Numbered from the stretch's first letter, positions 1-8,548 are shown. The stretch: DNA of 64,000 bases from an uncultured Prevotellaceae bacterium (GCA_900318795.1 ONLU01000010.1:1-64000), one strand, 5' to 3'. The notes: a model not told the origin generated them from the letters alone. Translations and numbers: made by a program.

Positions 1-1155
1 TGAACGCCACCCGTTTACCATACCATCGTCTTCCACATCAAGATAGTTATCAACAGAAGTGATCTCGATCTGTCGGGTCAGATTCTCATCCACCCATTCA
101 CCTCCCTTGGCAGGATGGCGCACGATACAGGCACTGACACGCTGGGCTGCATCACCAGTGATCAATGTGCCGTCGAAGTCTTTGTAGAACCGCATCTCTA
201 ACTGGTCGGGCTCTTCATCGTCATCATCGTCCTCGTCGTCCTCATTGTCATCCGAGTTGTCCTCGTCTTGTTGGTCTTTAGCGTTTGCCTTCCTTCTCTT
301 TCTAAGTTTATTGATAAGATGAGTCAGGTAACCTATAATACCTGCGGCAACAGCAGTTGGAATGGCTGTTCCCCACGGGCCTTTCTCATCAGGTGCATCC
401 GTATCATCCTCGGAACTGGCTGTTATGTCGCCTTCGCTGACTTTTACTTCTTCAAATCCACCTTTAATTTGATAATAGGCAGTATTTCCCAGATCTCCCC
501 ATTTATAAGTTGTATATTCCGCTTCACTGCCATTGTATACTTGGCGTTTTGTTGTTGTAAACTGATCCCATTTAAGTTCAATTTCAATGCTACCCTTTGA
601 TGCCAGTCCGCCATGATCCATATAAGAAACTAGAGATTTTGGTTTCGTGGCAATGATGTGTGGCTCCTGATTCTGAGTGAATGTGTATTGGTCCTTCCAA
701 GTGTAGGTTTTTATATATACCCACTCCCCATCATATTGATCCCTTTCGAAACTCTTGCTGTATTCATCCCACTTCTCTACAATTGTGATTGTTTGGGGAC
801 TTACAGTGATTTTTCCTTTAGGATATACATAAACCCAGCCATTCTCTTCTCTTTCCCATTCACAGTCTCCTTTAATTGTCAAAGCAGGGTGACTAACCTC
901 TTTCTTATTAGGGCTATCTTTATAAGTATATTCCGATATGTAGGTTTGTGCAGGTATCGTAATGGTAAATTCATCCTTTGTCACCCTAATGTGACCTTTG
1001 AGAACTTCAAGGGAATATTTATTTAAGGTAGTATCCCTTCCGAAATCCGTATCGAGCAGCACCTTCTTAGAGTCGCCACTGGCCCATGAGGCTAAGGGCA
1101 TCAGGAGCACTAATGCCGTCAACAAGGTTTTGAAGTATCGCCTGATTGGAGTCAT
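1..1155 (-). CDS. Membrane-anchored acidic-linker protein, partial (3' end outside window)
   Basis: The frame is open from an ATG at 1155 to the left edge (385 codons, no stop). It starts with a signal peptide (basic MTPIRRYFK, hydrophobic LLTALVLLMPLA, ending near WAS). An extracytoplasmic beta-rich part of about 200 residues follows, then one membrane helix (about GTAIPTAVAAGIIGYL), a Lys/Arg patch, and an extreme Asp/Glu linker encoded at about 185-260. After the linker, DEEPDQLEMRFYKDF...VDENLTRQIEI is a close match to the same place in the large protein at 3616-7368 (EEPDQLQMQVYKNF...VDENLTRQIQI). The two are therefore paralogues sharing the order exported domain, helix, acidic linker, repeat domain. 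It lies 12 bp after the preceding gene, last visible member of a leftward operon. I do not recognise the family. The basic patch suggests the linker side is cytoplasmic. Confidence 0.85.
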   Translation of the reverse strand, partial: MTPIRRYFKTLLTALVLLMPLASWASGDSKKVLLDTDFGRDTTLNKYSLEVLKGHIRVTKDEFTITIPAQTYISEYTYKDSPNKKEVSHPALTIKGDCEWEREENGWVYVYPKGKITVSPQTITIVEKWDEYSKSFERDQYDGEWVYIKTYTWKDQYTFTQNQEPHIIATKPKSLVSYMDHGGLASKGSIEIELKWDQFTTTKRQVYNGSEAEYTTYKWGDLGNTAYYQIKGGFEEVKVSEGDITASSEDDTDAPDEKGPWGTAIPTAVAAGIIGYLTHLINKLRKRRKANAKDQQDEDNSDDNEDDEDDDDDEEPDQLEMRFYKDFDGTLITGDAAQRVSACIVRHPAKGGEWVDENLTRQIEITSVDNYLDVEDDGMVNGWRS

Positions 1156-1167
1156 AGCATAACGGTA

Positions 1168-1614
1168 TTATTCGGTTTCCTTATACATTTTCCATTGACT
1201 ATGGGGCAATACCAGAAAGAAGCCCTGAGTCTGGGTGTTCTGCGGTCCCATCTCTCCATGTAATCCCACTTTCTTTGAACCTTCGGAAATCTGGGCAGGA
1301 GTAGCGATAGAGAATTTGAGTACTCCCTTTGTCTCAGCATTTAACTTCTTAACCATATTCTCAGCCTGCGCCTTCGATACTTTTGCAGCCTTCGTAACGC
1401 TGGTTCCTTCAGAGTGAGCTTTCGAGCCTGTAGCAGCCCAGTATTCATTATAAGTAATAGGGGTAGTAGTGATAGCATATTGGGTACCAACAGGTCGCAT
1501 GCGTATAATCAGATTATACAACGTTTTCTCGCGCTGCTCTTCAGACATACCTTGAGCATTAACTGCTGTGACAATAGCAACAAGTGCCAATAATGTAATA
1601 GATAACTTCTTCAT
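1168..1614 (-). CDS. Small secreted protein, unknown function
   Basis: 148 residues. A clear Sec signal peptide (MKKLSITLLALVAIVTAVNA, cleavage before Q) is followed by a soluble domain of about 127 residues containing RPVGTQYAITTTPITYNEYW and ending HSQWKMYKETE. There are no cysteines in the mature part and no membrane helix. The frame could be read further upstream, but the ATG at 1614 puts the signal peptide at the N terminus. It lies 25 bp after the lipoprotein gene and 12 bp before the acidic-linker gene, as the third gene of the leftward operon. The family is not recognised. Export to the periplasm or surface is the only supported statement. Confidence 0.75.
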   Translation of the reverse strand: MKKLSITLLALVAIVTAVNAQGMSEEQREKTLYNLIIRMRPVGTQYAITTTPITYNEYWAATGSKAHSEGTSVTKAAKVSKAQAENMVKKLNAETKGVLKFSIATPAQISEGSKKVGLHGEMGPQNTQTQGFFLVLPHSQWKMYKETE

Positions 1615-1639
1615 AATCTTTATAGTTTTATTGTTAATA

Positions 1640-2197
1640 TCAATCACGTGGTCTTATGATCCTGACTGGTTTCTTTGAAATATTCAGGCTGTCTGTAACC
1701 ATTCTGGTAAGCCCTCTGGCATTAACCCAACTGTCATATCCCCAATGATAACCTGTGTAATTCGGCCGACTGACGTTAATAAGGTAGAACGCAACTTTAT
1801 TTCCATGATCGTAGATATAACCTGAGAATCTGTTGTCGTCTAAGCGGTAATCACTAATCTGAATGGAGGTCCCTTCCTCGATAAATTTCACATGAATGTC
1901 ACCAAGGTCCACCCTCCAGTCAATATGGTTGGCCACATAATCCCACGGGGCATCGCTATAGTAATCTACCCAATAGCCTGTTCCGCTCGAAAAGGCATAC
2001 GGGTCTTTCAAAAAGGTAACCTCCGTATAAGTGGCGTTATAGTAATGTCCATCCCACTCAGAAGATATGTACATATCACCTTTCCATGTCCCTTCAAGTG
2101 TTTTGGCAATTTCTTCATCATCGCATGAGGTGAGTGAGACTGTCACCAGTCCCATCATTACCATCATTAATCGGAAATACATTTTCTTCATATTCAT
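1640..2197 (-). CDS. Lipoprotein with lipocalin-like start, unknown function
   Basis: 185 residues from an ATG at 2197 (another in-frame ATG lies at 2191). The N terminus is a lipoprotein signal with lipobox VSLTSC followed by DDEE. Acidic residues straight after the Cys are compatible with onward transport to the outer membrane or surface in Bacteroidetes. The mature part begins LEGTWKGDMY, the kind of strand that opens many lipocalin-like domains, and is rich in Tyr and Trp (for example YWVDYYSDAPWDY, NYTGYHWGYDSW). It is the second gene of the leftward operon, 19 bp from the zinc-ribbon gene and 25 bp from the next. The family is not recognised. The lipocalin remark is only a resemblance. 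Confidence 0.75.
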   Translation of the reverse strand: MNMKKMYFRLMMVMMGLVTVSLTSCDDEEIAKTLEGTWKGDMYISSEWDGHYYNATYTEVTFLKDPYAFSSGTGYWVDYYSDAPWDYVANHIDWRVDLGDIHVKFIEEGTSIQISDYRLDDNRFSGYIYDHGNKVAFYLINVSRPNYTGYHWGYDSWVNARGLTRMVTDSLNISKKPVRIIRPRD

Positions 2198-2216
2198 ATA
2201 GTTTTTGGTTTGTTGT

Positions 2217-2753
2217 TTATTTATCAGGCTCAACGGGTGGCAAATTCTTGCCGTTATGATCGTAGTAGAGAACGGTTCCACAAAGATCGCAGTAGTTCTC
2301 GCCAACAGCTCCTTTGTTATGGCAACATGCACAATCCAATTCATCGCCAACAGCCGCCTTTGCATTATTCTTATGGCGCACCGACGGTACTGCCAAGGCT
2401 TTGGACAAGAAATACCACGCAAGCCAGACGACCCAGAACGAACAGAGGATCATGCATATCTTCTCATAGACACCCTCATCATAATCATCTATCATATAAA
2501 TGACACCCAGAACGATCACAGCTGTGATGATACTTCCGATGAGGTATTTGATCAAGAAACGGATAAACGTATGGTGAAACGGCCCCAGACCTATATTAGG
2601 TGAAATACGTCGGTTGACGGGGTAGGTGAACTTGGGGTGCTTAGCGGTTCCATTATAACGTGCACCACAATGCGGGCAGGATTTCTTCCCTAAATGGACC
2701 CGCTTTCCGCAGTGCCAACAGAACATATTGCCATAGCCGATGTATTTATGCAT
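2217..2753 (-). CDS. Zinc-ribbon membrane protein, unknown function
   Basis: 178 residues. The N terminus carries a zinc ribbon (CWHCGKR...CPHCG). Two hydrophobic helices lie in the middle (LIGSIITAVIVLGVIYMI and ICMILCSFWVVWLAWYF). A second Cys cluster, CACC...YCDLCG, lies near the C terminus, so both metal-binding ends are probably on the same, cytoplasmic, side. The ATG at 2753 sits about 20 nt after the expected start of the TATATTTG promoter (2778-2785); a TTG at 2780 overlaps the box and is unlikely. A later ATG at 2726 (MFCWHCG) is possible. It is the first gene of a four-gene leftward operon, divergent from the operon at 2926. The function is unknown. Zinc-ribbon plus membrane helix suggests an assembly or scaffold role, which is inference. 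Confidence 0.8.
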   Translation of the reverse strand: MHKYIGYGNMFCWHCGKRVHLGKKSCPHCGARYNGTAKHPKFTYPVNRRISPNIGLGPFHHTFIRFLIKYLIGSIITAVIVLGVIYMIDDYDEGVYEKICMILCSFWVVWLAWYFLSKALAVPSVRHKNNAKAAVGDELDCACCHNKGAVGENYCDLCGTVLYYDHNGKNLPPVEPDK

Positions 2754-2777
2754 AATAAGCAGCTTTTGTTTATGTTG

Positions 2778-2785
2778 CAAATATA
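2778..2785 (-). promoter_or_regulatory. TAnnTTTG promoter box for the leftward island operon
   Basis: TATATTTG read on the minus strand, matching the Bacteroidetes -7 consensus. No TTTG is seen at the expected -33 position, which suggests dependence on an activator. The palindrome at 2822-2857 is centred about 54 bp upstream. Confidence 0.6.
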
Positions 2786-2821
2786 GGGAAAAAGTCTGAC
2801 GGTGTTACTTACAAAACTTGC

Positions 2822-2857
2822 AAAACGACTGACAATTCAAGAAATGTTAGTCGTTTT
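2822..2857. repeat. Inverted-repeat operator candidate, copy 1 (13+10+13 bp)
   Basis: Arms AAAACGACTGACA (2822-2834) and TGTTAGTCGTTTT (2845-2857) pair with a single G-T wobble across a 10 bp spacer. It lies between the divergent genes at 2753 and 2926. Copy 2 at 10323-10358 has the same arms and the same spacing but an unrelated spacer, so the arms are what is conserved. Confidence 0.75.
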
Positions 2858-2892
2858 CGCTTGGTTTGACTTCTTTTTCCATGCTTTTTTGG

Positions 2893-2900
2893 TAAATTTG
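2893..2900 (+). promoter_or_regulatory. TAnnTTTG promoter box for the rightward island operon
   Basis: TAAATTTG, 26 bp before the ATG at 2926. A TTTG at 2865-2868 is a poorly spaced -33 candidate. The palindrome at 2822-2857 is centred about 54 bp upstream, the same distance as at the two other island promoters. Confidence 0.6.
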
Positions 2901-2925
2901 CAAAGAAACCTAACACTATCTTGTT

Positions 2926-3516
2926 ATGAAGAAAATATTACCCTTATTGGCGCTTTTGCTGATGGCTTGTGGTTCTACTCCTGCCCATCAGACTACAAGC
3001 GATGCCTCCAGTGTTGAAGAAGCAGCTGTATCTCATCTCTATTATGTTTTGAATAGTGACTCGGGGCATGTGATGACTGCCAGTGAGTTGGCGCATCAAA
3101 AAAGCGGTAATGGTATTTTTAAGATCGATCTACCTATTGACAAAAGTAATGAACTGCCGCTTTTTGAAACAATATACATCGATGATGTAACAGGTAGCAG
3201 AATCGTATTCCATCAAGAGGCCATCGAGGGAGACACAATCCAGCCTATTGGTACTGCCGACTTTCGGACGGTTATACACGACTGGCAGAAGCAAGCGCCA
3301 GACACAACCATCAATTATCGCGTGCATGCCCGAGGCAATGGCCTTTACACCTTTTATAATATCAAGCACAAAGGTTGTCATTGTCAGAATCACGACAAGC
3401 ATCCCGATGGATTCCCAGAGTATGCAGAATGCATCGTATGGATAAAGCCAGGCTGCAAAGAGCTCCTCATTACCTGGGGCTACAAACGCTCAGAGAAAAC
3501 CTATCATGCAAAATAA
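2926..3516 (+). CDS. Small lipoprotein of a repeated island family
   Basis: 196 residues. A lipoprotein signal peptide (MKKILPLLALLLMAC, lipobox LLMAC then G) is followed by a mature domain. The C-terminal part carries a pattern found in two other island proteins (7962-8528 and 8549-9829): LP...YI...G...F, then HARGNGLYTFYN, then IVWIKPGCKELLITWG. The same blocks read QSRGKGIYTLYN / LYVYPGADSIFV in the 188-residue lipoprotein. One extra stretch, CHCQNH, is specific to this copy. It is the first gene of the rightward operon, under the promoter at 2893-2900. Function unknown; it is probably attached to the outer membrane or periplasmic face. The family seems peculiar to this island, as far as I can tell. 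Confidence 0.8.
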   Translation: MKKILPLLALLLMACGSTPAHQTTSDASSVEEAAVSHLYYVLNSDSGHVMTASELAHQKSGNGIFKIDLPIDKSNELPLFETIYIDDVTGSRIVFHQEAIEGDTIQPIGTADFRTVIHDWQKQAPDTTINYRVHARGNGLYTFYNIKHKGCHCQNHDKHPDGFPEYAECIVWIKPGCKELLITWGYKRSEKTYHAK

Positions 3517-3615
3517 GAATCAAAACGCCTAAGACTATGCATAAAATTATATTCCAAAGATCTGGTAGATGTTGAGGTTCAGACTCCTCCGGCAAAATAT
3601 GAGTCAAGAGGATCG

Positions 3616-6600
3616 ATGAGCCCTGACAATAATGTCGAGGTAACTTATCGTCTTAGCCGTGGTTCCATCTACATCCAGAAAAAAGTTGTTAAAAGATGTT
3701 TGTCAAATTATAAAGACGACCCTGTCAAGCAAAAAAAATGGACTTTAGCACACGATCATAAAGGTGAGACCGCTACAGGACAGTTCATCATCAGTGGACT
3801 TCCAGAAAACATCTATGCTGATAAAGAGGTCGTCTTAAGAGTTTCTTTTACAGCCAACACCAGCTGCCCTCATGGAGATTTATTTGGTATCATAGCACAA
3901 ATCACAGTTATTGACGGCCTCAACAAAGCAAGCGTTAGAGGAAGTTCCAAAATACTTCCAACTTGTAATCAAGAAAAAAACGGGAATATTTCCGTAAGAG
4001 ATTATACGAATGCTATTTTGCGAAAATCTGGTGATTATGGAGAATGGAATGTACCATTTAATATACCTGGCGCACGTATGGATGGAGATCAGACATACCG
4101 ATATATAGGAATCGCTCTAGCAAGATCTTCTTGGGTTTCACAGCCCGAAACACCAATTGTATATTTCAAATACAAGTTCATAAAAGGTGAGAAAGCAAAG
4201 AACAATGACACCCCTACTGATGAAGACGACACGCCAGAATATATTCCACCCTATGAGGAAGATAACGATGCTTCTGACGAGGAAGGCGTCTGGAAGTATA
4301 TCATACCGCCATTTGTTGCAGGTGGTCTGGTAGGCTGGTGGAGAAACCGTAAAAAGAAGAAGAAGCAGAAGGATGATGATCCTGAGCCAGAACCCGAAGA
4401 GGAAGAAAAGGAAGACGAGGAAGATGAAGAACCCGATCAGCTGCAGATGCAGGTATATAAAAACTTTGGCGATACGCTACTTGTTGGTGATAAAGGTCAG
4501 CAGGTAAATGCCCTTATTGTCCGCAAGCCAAAGAAGGGTCCTGAATATGTGGATGAGAATCTGACTCGCCAGATTCAGATTATGAGCGGAGACGAATATC
4601 TGCACGTAGAGATGGGCGATATAGAAAACGATTGGAAGACTGCCTACGTATGGGCACCAGAAGCAGAGAACCCGCCTCAGGAGGGTATCGTGAAGTTCGT
4701 GTTGGCCAACGAAGGTGCCAGCTATACCAACCGCCTGCACTTTAAGATTGAGACTCTGGAGGTAGTCTTTGATCCTGAGCAGACCAACCTGACAATTCCT
4801 GCGCGCCATGAGAAGGCAGAAGAACTCCCTTTTGCACTGCGAGGGATTGACGACCAGGATGTCGAGGAAATCACAGTAACCATCACAGATCAGAACGGAA
4901 ATGTTACATCAGATTACGGGGCAACTATTGAACCATGTAATAAGAAGGCAAACCTTCCCTATCATGTAATCATCAAGGATCTCCTACTTGACGAGAAAAA
5001 AGATCAGGGTATTCCAGGTAAGTATGCTAACTATATCATCAAGATAGATGCACGCAGCAAAGATGGTCTCAAAGTTCATGGTGAGATGCCCCTATTCCGC
5101 TTTTATATGGGATTGGTGCTGGAACTATCTGGAGAAGTGGGTTGTTACATCGAAGAGTATGACCCGATGAAACATGAGTTTAACAGCTGGTTCCGCTGGG
5201 AAGACAAACAGTATGTGCGGGCTCAGACACATTGTCGGGTTAGGCTTTATGACTATGACGAAAGAAGTCGCAAGCTCTTAGTGACCGATGTGCCACCAGA
5301 AGAGGTGATTTTTAATGTGGAACCCATTAAGGAAGATGCCAAAGCACAAAGTGGTGAATCCGTCAAAAACATCCTCGATAATATCGGACTTACACTCTTT
5401 GGAAAGCCAACACCAACAGGAGACGGCTATAACTATATCATGTATTGTAAGAATGGCATTATTACAGCCCCAAATCGTTTCAATGCAAGAGCATCGGTAA
5501 AATATGGAAAGAAGGAATTTGAGCGTAATATATACCTTACTTCCCAACCCAGGCGAACCTCATCTGAGATGGAAGCTGGTATAACCAAGGACAGGGGTCT
5601 TGAAGAGAGGCTCAAATATCTGGATGAGCAAATCACGAGGACTGGTACAACCATGGAATTCCAATCGTTGACGGTTGCCATACAGTTGATGCTGAGATAC
5701 TATACCGAGGAGTATGGTCTTGATGAGCGAACTGTAAATGGCATTATTGGGGAATATTCTAAGTACCTTAGAAAACGTCAGATTACCTACAACAGACTGC
5801 AAGCCGAGTCTTATGCAGAGATGAAGGATGCTGAGCGCGAAGCTGGTTTCTGGGATTGGGTAGAAAATCGTAAGAAAGCCTTCGACGAGATGGGATTTGT
5901 TGCTCAACTGGCTCTCGGATTCCTCACATTCGGAGCCGCTGAGATCCTTACTACCTCCGTTAGTATCATGGGCTCTATGAAGGAATACGCTGATAAGGCA
6001 GAAGGCGAACTTACATGGTCTGGTGTGTTCCTTGTGGGGGCAAAAGAGGCTACGCTTAACTACCTTCAGGATCGTGGTATGGCAGCTATCGGCTCTGTTG
6101 CATCGCAGGTTGGAAAGAAATTCATATCTGTCCGTGCTGGCGGAAAATCTATTGGCGACAGTTTCTCTGAAGCTTGGAAATTCGGCAAAGAGCGTTTCAC
6201 CCTTAAGAATATTTCGAGCCAACTTAAAGATGGCATCAAGGCAGAAGTTAATACGGTAAAGAAATTCAAATCCGTAATCTCAGCAAAGAAGGATATACAG
6301 AAGGCAAGTGAAGAAGCGGCAACATTTGCCAAGGAATTGGTATCGGATGCCAAGCACCGCATCAGTACAGGTGAGAAGAAGCCAAAATACAGACGTGCCT
6401 TGGAATATGGTGAAAACTGTGCCACCCAGAAAGTGAAAGATCTTCGTGCAGCAGTTGAATTGTCATTAATGAATCCTACACCAGAGAATATCCAATTGAA
6501 AAACAAGTTGGTTATGGAGGTGCAGTCAGACAAACTTGCCATGTTCAAACTGAATCAAGTAGGTGAAGAGTTTGTACCAACCCGAGCCGTTTTCAATGAA

Positions 6601-7368
6601 ACTATCACGGGAGTGTCCAACAGCGTTGATGATGCAGTGATGAGACGATTATCAGAAATATCAGGAATACCTAAAGATCGTATCTTCCCGATGAATGCAT
6701 CGTCAAAACAGAAACTCGACCTACAGATGGGCAAAAAAGTCACCTTCGACCGTGACATCACCTATTATTATAAAAATGCCAAAGGAGAATGGGTATACTT
6801 CGACCAAAAGGGTACTGAGGCGCTCTATAATTCAGAACTTAGACGATTCTTGAAAGAACCCGACTTGAATGCAACAAAGAAATATGATCATACTGTTATT
6901 GAAGACATTCTTGGGCACAAGGAAAGTTATGGTAAAGACTTAAAGAAGATGATAGATCCAGAGTTCAGGCGCTTACCACTCGATGATCCGAAGAAGGTAT
7001 CAGATGCTATTGTCTTCAAGGCAAAAGAACGCTTCGACACCTGTAGGGAACTGTTAAAACAGGCAGAGAATGCAGCTAACGATACAGAAATGCTAAAAAT
7101 GCAATCAAAGGCATTGAGTGAAATGATTGAAGGTTGCCGTCAAGAGGTAAAGACATTCGACTTACTTGTTTCACGCCAAGCTGCCCGTATTGACATTTTA
7201 GGCGAAAGCAAGATTAGTGGACGCCTACATGCTGCTGTAGAGGTACTGAGGAGGATGACAGAAAACCAAACGCCATTCGAGCGTATAGAAGTTGCTCTTG
7301 AGACGATAGGCTATAGTGTTGATAGTCTGGCTGAAGATATAGGTAAGTTGGCAATAAGCATTGGATAA
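3616..7368 (+). CDS. Large 1250-residue multidomain protein, paralogue of the gene at the left edge
   Basis: Visible layout: beta-rich N-terminal domain (about 1-200); acidic linker; one membrane helix (about 226-243, PPFVAGGLVGWW) followed by NRKKKKKQK; Asp/Glu-rich linker to about 275; a beta-rich part (about 276-650) that starts like the left-edge paralogue (EEPDQLQMQ, VDENLTRQIQI); then a long, mostly helical C-terminal half with a hydrophobic stretch (FVAQLALGFLTFGAAEI, about 760-776) and segments such as VMEVQSDKLAMFKLNQ. The positive patch puts the C-terminal bulk in the cytoplasm, so the N-terminal domain should be exported, yet no signal peptide is visible. The same frame is open back to 3517 with plausible protein sequence and no ATG, suggesting a lost start or frameshift. 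The C-terminal half recalls large proteins of gut Firmicutes, from memory only. It lies in an operon, 12 bp before the next gene. Confidence 0.8.
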   Translation: MSPDNNVEVTYRLSRGSIYIQKKVVKRCLSNYKDDPVKQKKWTLAHDHKGETATGQFIISGLPENIYADKEVVLRVSFTANTSCPHGDLFGIIAQITVIDGLNKASVRGSSKILPTCNQEKNGNISVRDYTNAILRKSGDYGEWNVPFNIPGARMDGDQTYRYIGIALARSSWVSQPETPIVYFKYKFIKGEKAKNNDTPTDEDDTPEYIPPYEEDNDASDEEGVWKYIIPPFVAGGLVGWWRNRKKKKKQKDDDPEPEPEEEEKEDEEDEEPDQLQMQVYKNFGDTLLVGDKGQQVNALIVRKPKKGPEYVDENLTRQIQIMSGDEYLHVEMGDIENDWKTAYVWAPEAENPPQEGIVKFVLANEGASYTNRLHFKIETLEVVFDPEQTNLTIPARHEKAEELPFALRGIDDQDVEEITVTITDQNGNVTSDYGATIEPCNKKANLPYHVIIKDLLLDEKKDQGIPGKYANYIIKIDARSKDGLKVHGEMPLFRFYMGLVLELSGEVGCYIEEYDPMKHEFNSWFRWEDKQYVRAQTHCRVRLYDYDERSRKLLVTDVPPEEVIFNVEPIKEDAKAQSGESVKNILDNIGLTLFGKPTPTGDGYNYIMYCKNGIITAPNRFNARASVKYGKKEFERNIYLTSQPRRTSSEMEAGITKDRGLEERLKYLDEQITRTGTTMEFQSLTVAIQLMLRYYTEEYGLDERTVNGIIGEYSKYLRKRQITYNRLQAESYAEMKDAEREAGFWDWVENRKKAFDEMGFVAQLALGFLTFGAAEILTTSVSIMGSMKEYADKAEGELTWSGVFLVGAKEATLNYLQDRGMAAIGSVASQVGKKFISVRAGGKSIGDSFSEAWKFGKERFTLKNISSQLKDGIKAEVNTVKKFKSVISAKKDIQKASEEAATFAKELVSDAKHRISTGEKKPKYRRALEYGENCATQKVKDLRAAVELSLMNPTPENIQLKNKLVMEVQSDKLAMFKLNQVGEEFVPTRAVFNETITGVSNSVDDAVMRRLSEISGIPKDRIFPMNASSKQKLDLQMGKKVTFDRDITYYYKNAKGEWVYFDQKGTEALYNSELRRFLKEPDLNATKKYDHTVIEDILGHKESYGKDLKKMIDPEFRRLPLDDPKKVSDAIVFKAKERFDTCRELLKQAENAANDTEMLKMQSKALSEMIEGCRQEVKTFDLLVSRQAARIDILGESKISGRLHAAVEVLRRMTENQTPFERIEVALETIGYSVDSLAEDIGKLAISIG

Positions 7369-7380
7369 ATAAGAATAATT

Positions 7381-7983
7381 ATGGAAAATCAAGACAAAGT
7401 TCAGTTATGCCCAGATGGCAAGTATCGTTGGGCCTATGAGGTAAATATGTATCGGAACCCAACCATCTTCTATGTGATAGCAAACATGTTCCTGATCTGC
7501 TATCTGGTATGCGTTGTGTTATTCTCGGTCATCAATTTCTGCTTGGACGAGGAGGTTCTATCATCCATACTGATGCTGACGGGTGTGTTTTTGTTCCTCT
7601 TCCTGATAACCATTCCTGCCTATCTGGTGATTGCTGCTATTATGGGAGGAACCTATGCCGCTCTGTTTGTGATGGACGAGAACGGCATTGAGCACCATCA
7701 GATGCCCAAGAAAGTAAAAAAACTGCAGTTGATTAATACCATTGGTGGTTGGATAGGAGCTGCAAAAGGTGATCTCAGCATGGTAGGACTATCGATCTTC
7801 TCATCAGGTGTACAGGTTACCAAAACGGAGTTCAAGCATGTCCGCTCAGTAAAGACAGCCCCTCGCCGCAATCTTATCAAGCTCACAGAGGCATGGTACA
7901 GCTGGAACCATATCTACGTGGATGACCATGATTACGACTGGGTTTGCCAATACATCAAAGATCACTGTCCGATGGCGTCATAA
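7381..7983 (+). CDS. Two-helix membrane protein, unknown function
   Basis: 200 residues. The N terminus reads CPDGKYRWAYEVNMYRNPTI. Two long hydrophobic segments follow (about 28-50, FYVIANMFLICYLVCVVLFS, and about 58-92, LMLTGVFLFLFLITIPAYLV). The soluble C-terminal domain holds FKHVRSVKTAPRRNLIKL and ends HDYDWVCQYIKDHCPM. I remember similar proteins (PDGKYRW near the start, a VRSVK motif, a final D-x-D-x-V-x-x-Y-I-x-x-HCP) in Clostridia, but cannot check this. It is the last gene of the rightward operon, 12 bp after the large gene. Its 3' end overlaps the convergent gene at 7962 by 22 bp. It is probably a membrane partner of the large protein (inference from linkage). Confidence 0.8.
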   Translation: MENQDKVQLCPDGKYRWAYEVNMYRNPTIFYVIANMFLICYLVCVVLFSVINFCLDEEVLSSILMLTGVFLFLFLITIPAYLVIAAIMGGTYAALFVMDENGIEHHQMPKKVKKLQLINTIGGWIGAAKGDLSMVGLSIFSSGVQVTKTEFKHVRSVKTAPRRNLIKLTEAWYSWNHIYVDDHDYDWVCQYIKDHCPMAS

Positions 7984-8528
7984 TCTGTAGCAGTTCTGAA
8001 GTAGGTCTGTTGTGTTATCTGGCTGCCACGAGTGACAAAGATACTGTCAGCACCAGGATAAACATAGAGCAGTTTGCCTTCCCAACAAGCTTCCTTATTA
8101 TTATATAAGGTATAGATACCCTTTCCACGAGACTGGACGATGTATTGTGCCGTCCCTTCCAAACTGTCAACCGGCATGCCCCAATGATCCTCTCGCATAG
8201 CAATAGTAACTGTTATGATTGAGTCGCTTTGCAAGAACACCATGCTACTACCTGTTAAGGAGGATACATAAAGTTGGCCAGATCTTGGTAATGTATTATC
8301 ATCTGTTAGCGGCAGATGAATATCGCAACCAGCCCCTCGCAACTTGTCAGCAAAATCGGGCGTCATCTCTGCCAACTGGTCGGCAGTCATCTTCTGACCA
8401 TCTTCGCTGTTCAGGAGCGTTTCCAGTTCATTCTGCGCATTGACATACGACGGGTGGCAGGCTGTCAACATTATACTCATTGCAACTGTCGCCAGTATAG
8501 TTGTTATCAGTTTTTTTGTATCTATCAT
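7962..8528 (-). CDS. Small lipoprotein of the repeated island family
   Basis: 188 residues from the ATG at 8528; a TTG 18 bp upstream is less likely. The signal peptide ends in the lipobox IMLTAC. The mature domain starts with coil-like NAQNELETLLNSEDGQKMTADQLAEM and then shows the family blocks LPRSGQLYVSSLTGSSMVF, QSRGKGIYTLYN and LYVYPGADSIFVTRG. The stretch before LP (MTADQLAEM...FADKLRGAGCDIHLP) also matches the lipoprotein at 2926 (MTASELAHQKSGNGIFKIDLP), so the two small lipoproteins are homologous along most of their length. It is the third gene of the second leftward operon, 20 bp after the single-pass gene. The 3' end overlaps the convergent membrane-protein gene. Function unknown. 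Confidence 0.8.
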   Translation of the reverse strand: MIDTKKLITTILATVAMSIMLTACHPSYVNAQNELETLLNSEDGQKMTADQLAEMTPDFADKLRGAGCDIHLPLTDDNTLPRSGQLYVSSLTGSSMVFLQSDSIITVTIAMREDHWGMPVDSLEGTAQYIVQSRGKGIYTLYNNKEACWEGKLLYVYPGADSIFVTRGSQITQQTYFRTATDYDAIGQ

Positions 8529-8548
8529 CGTTTTATCTTTTGACAAGC

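Noticed and set aside
3130..3402. Antisense reading frame over the lipoprotein gene
   Set aside because: Shadow of the real gene; no start context, no recognisable features, and it overlaps the family blocks on the other strand.
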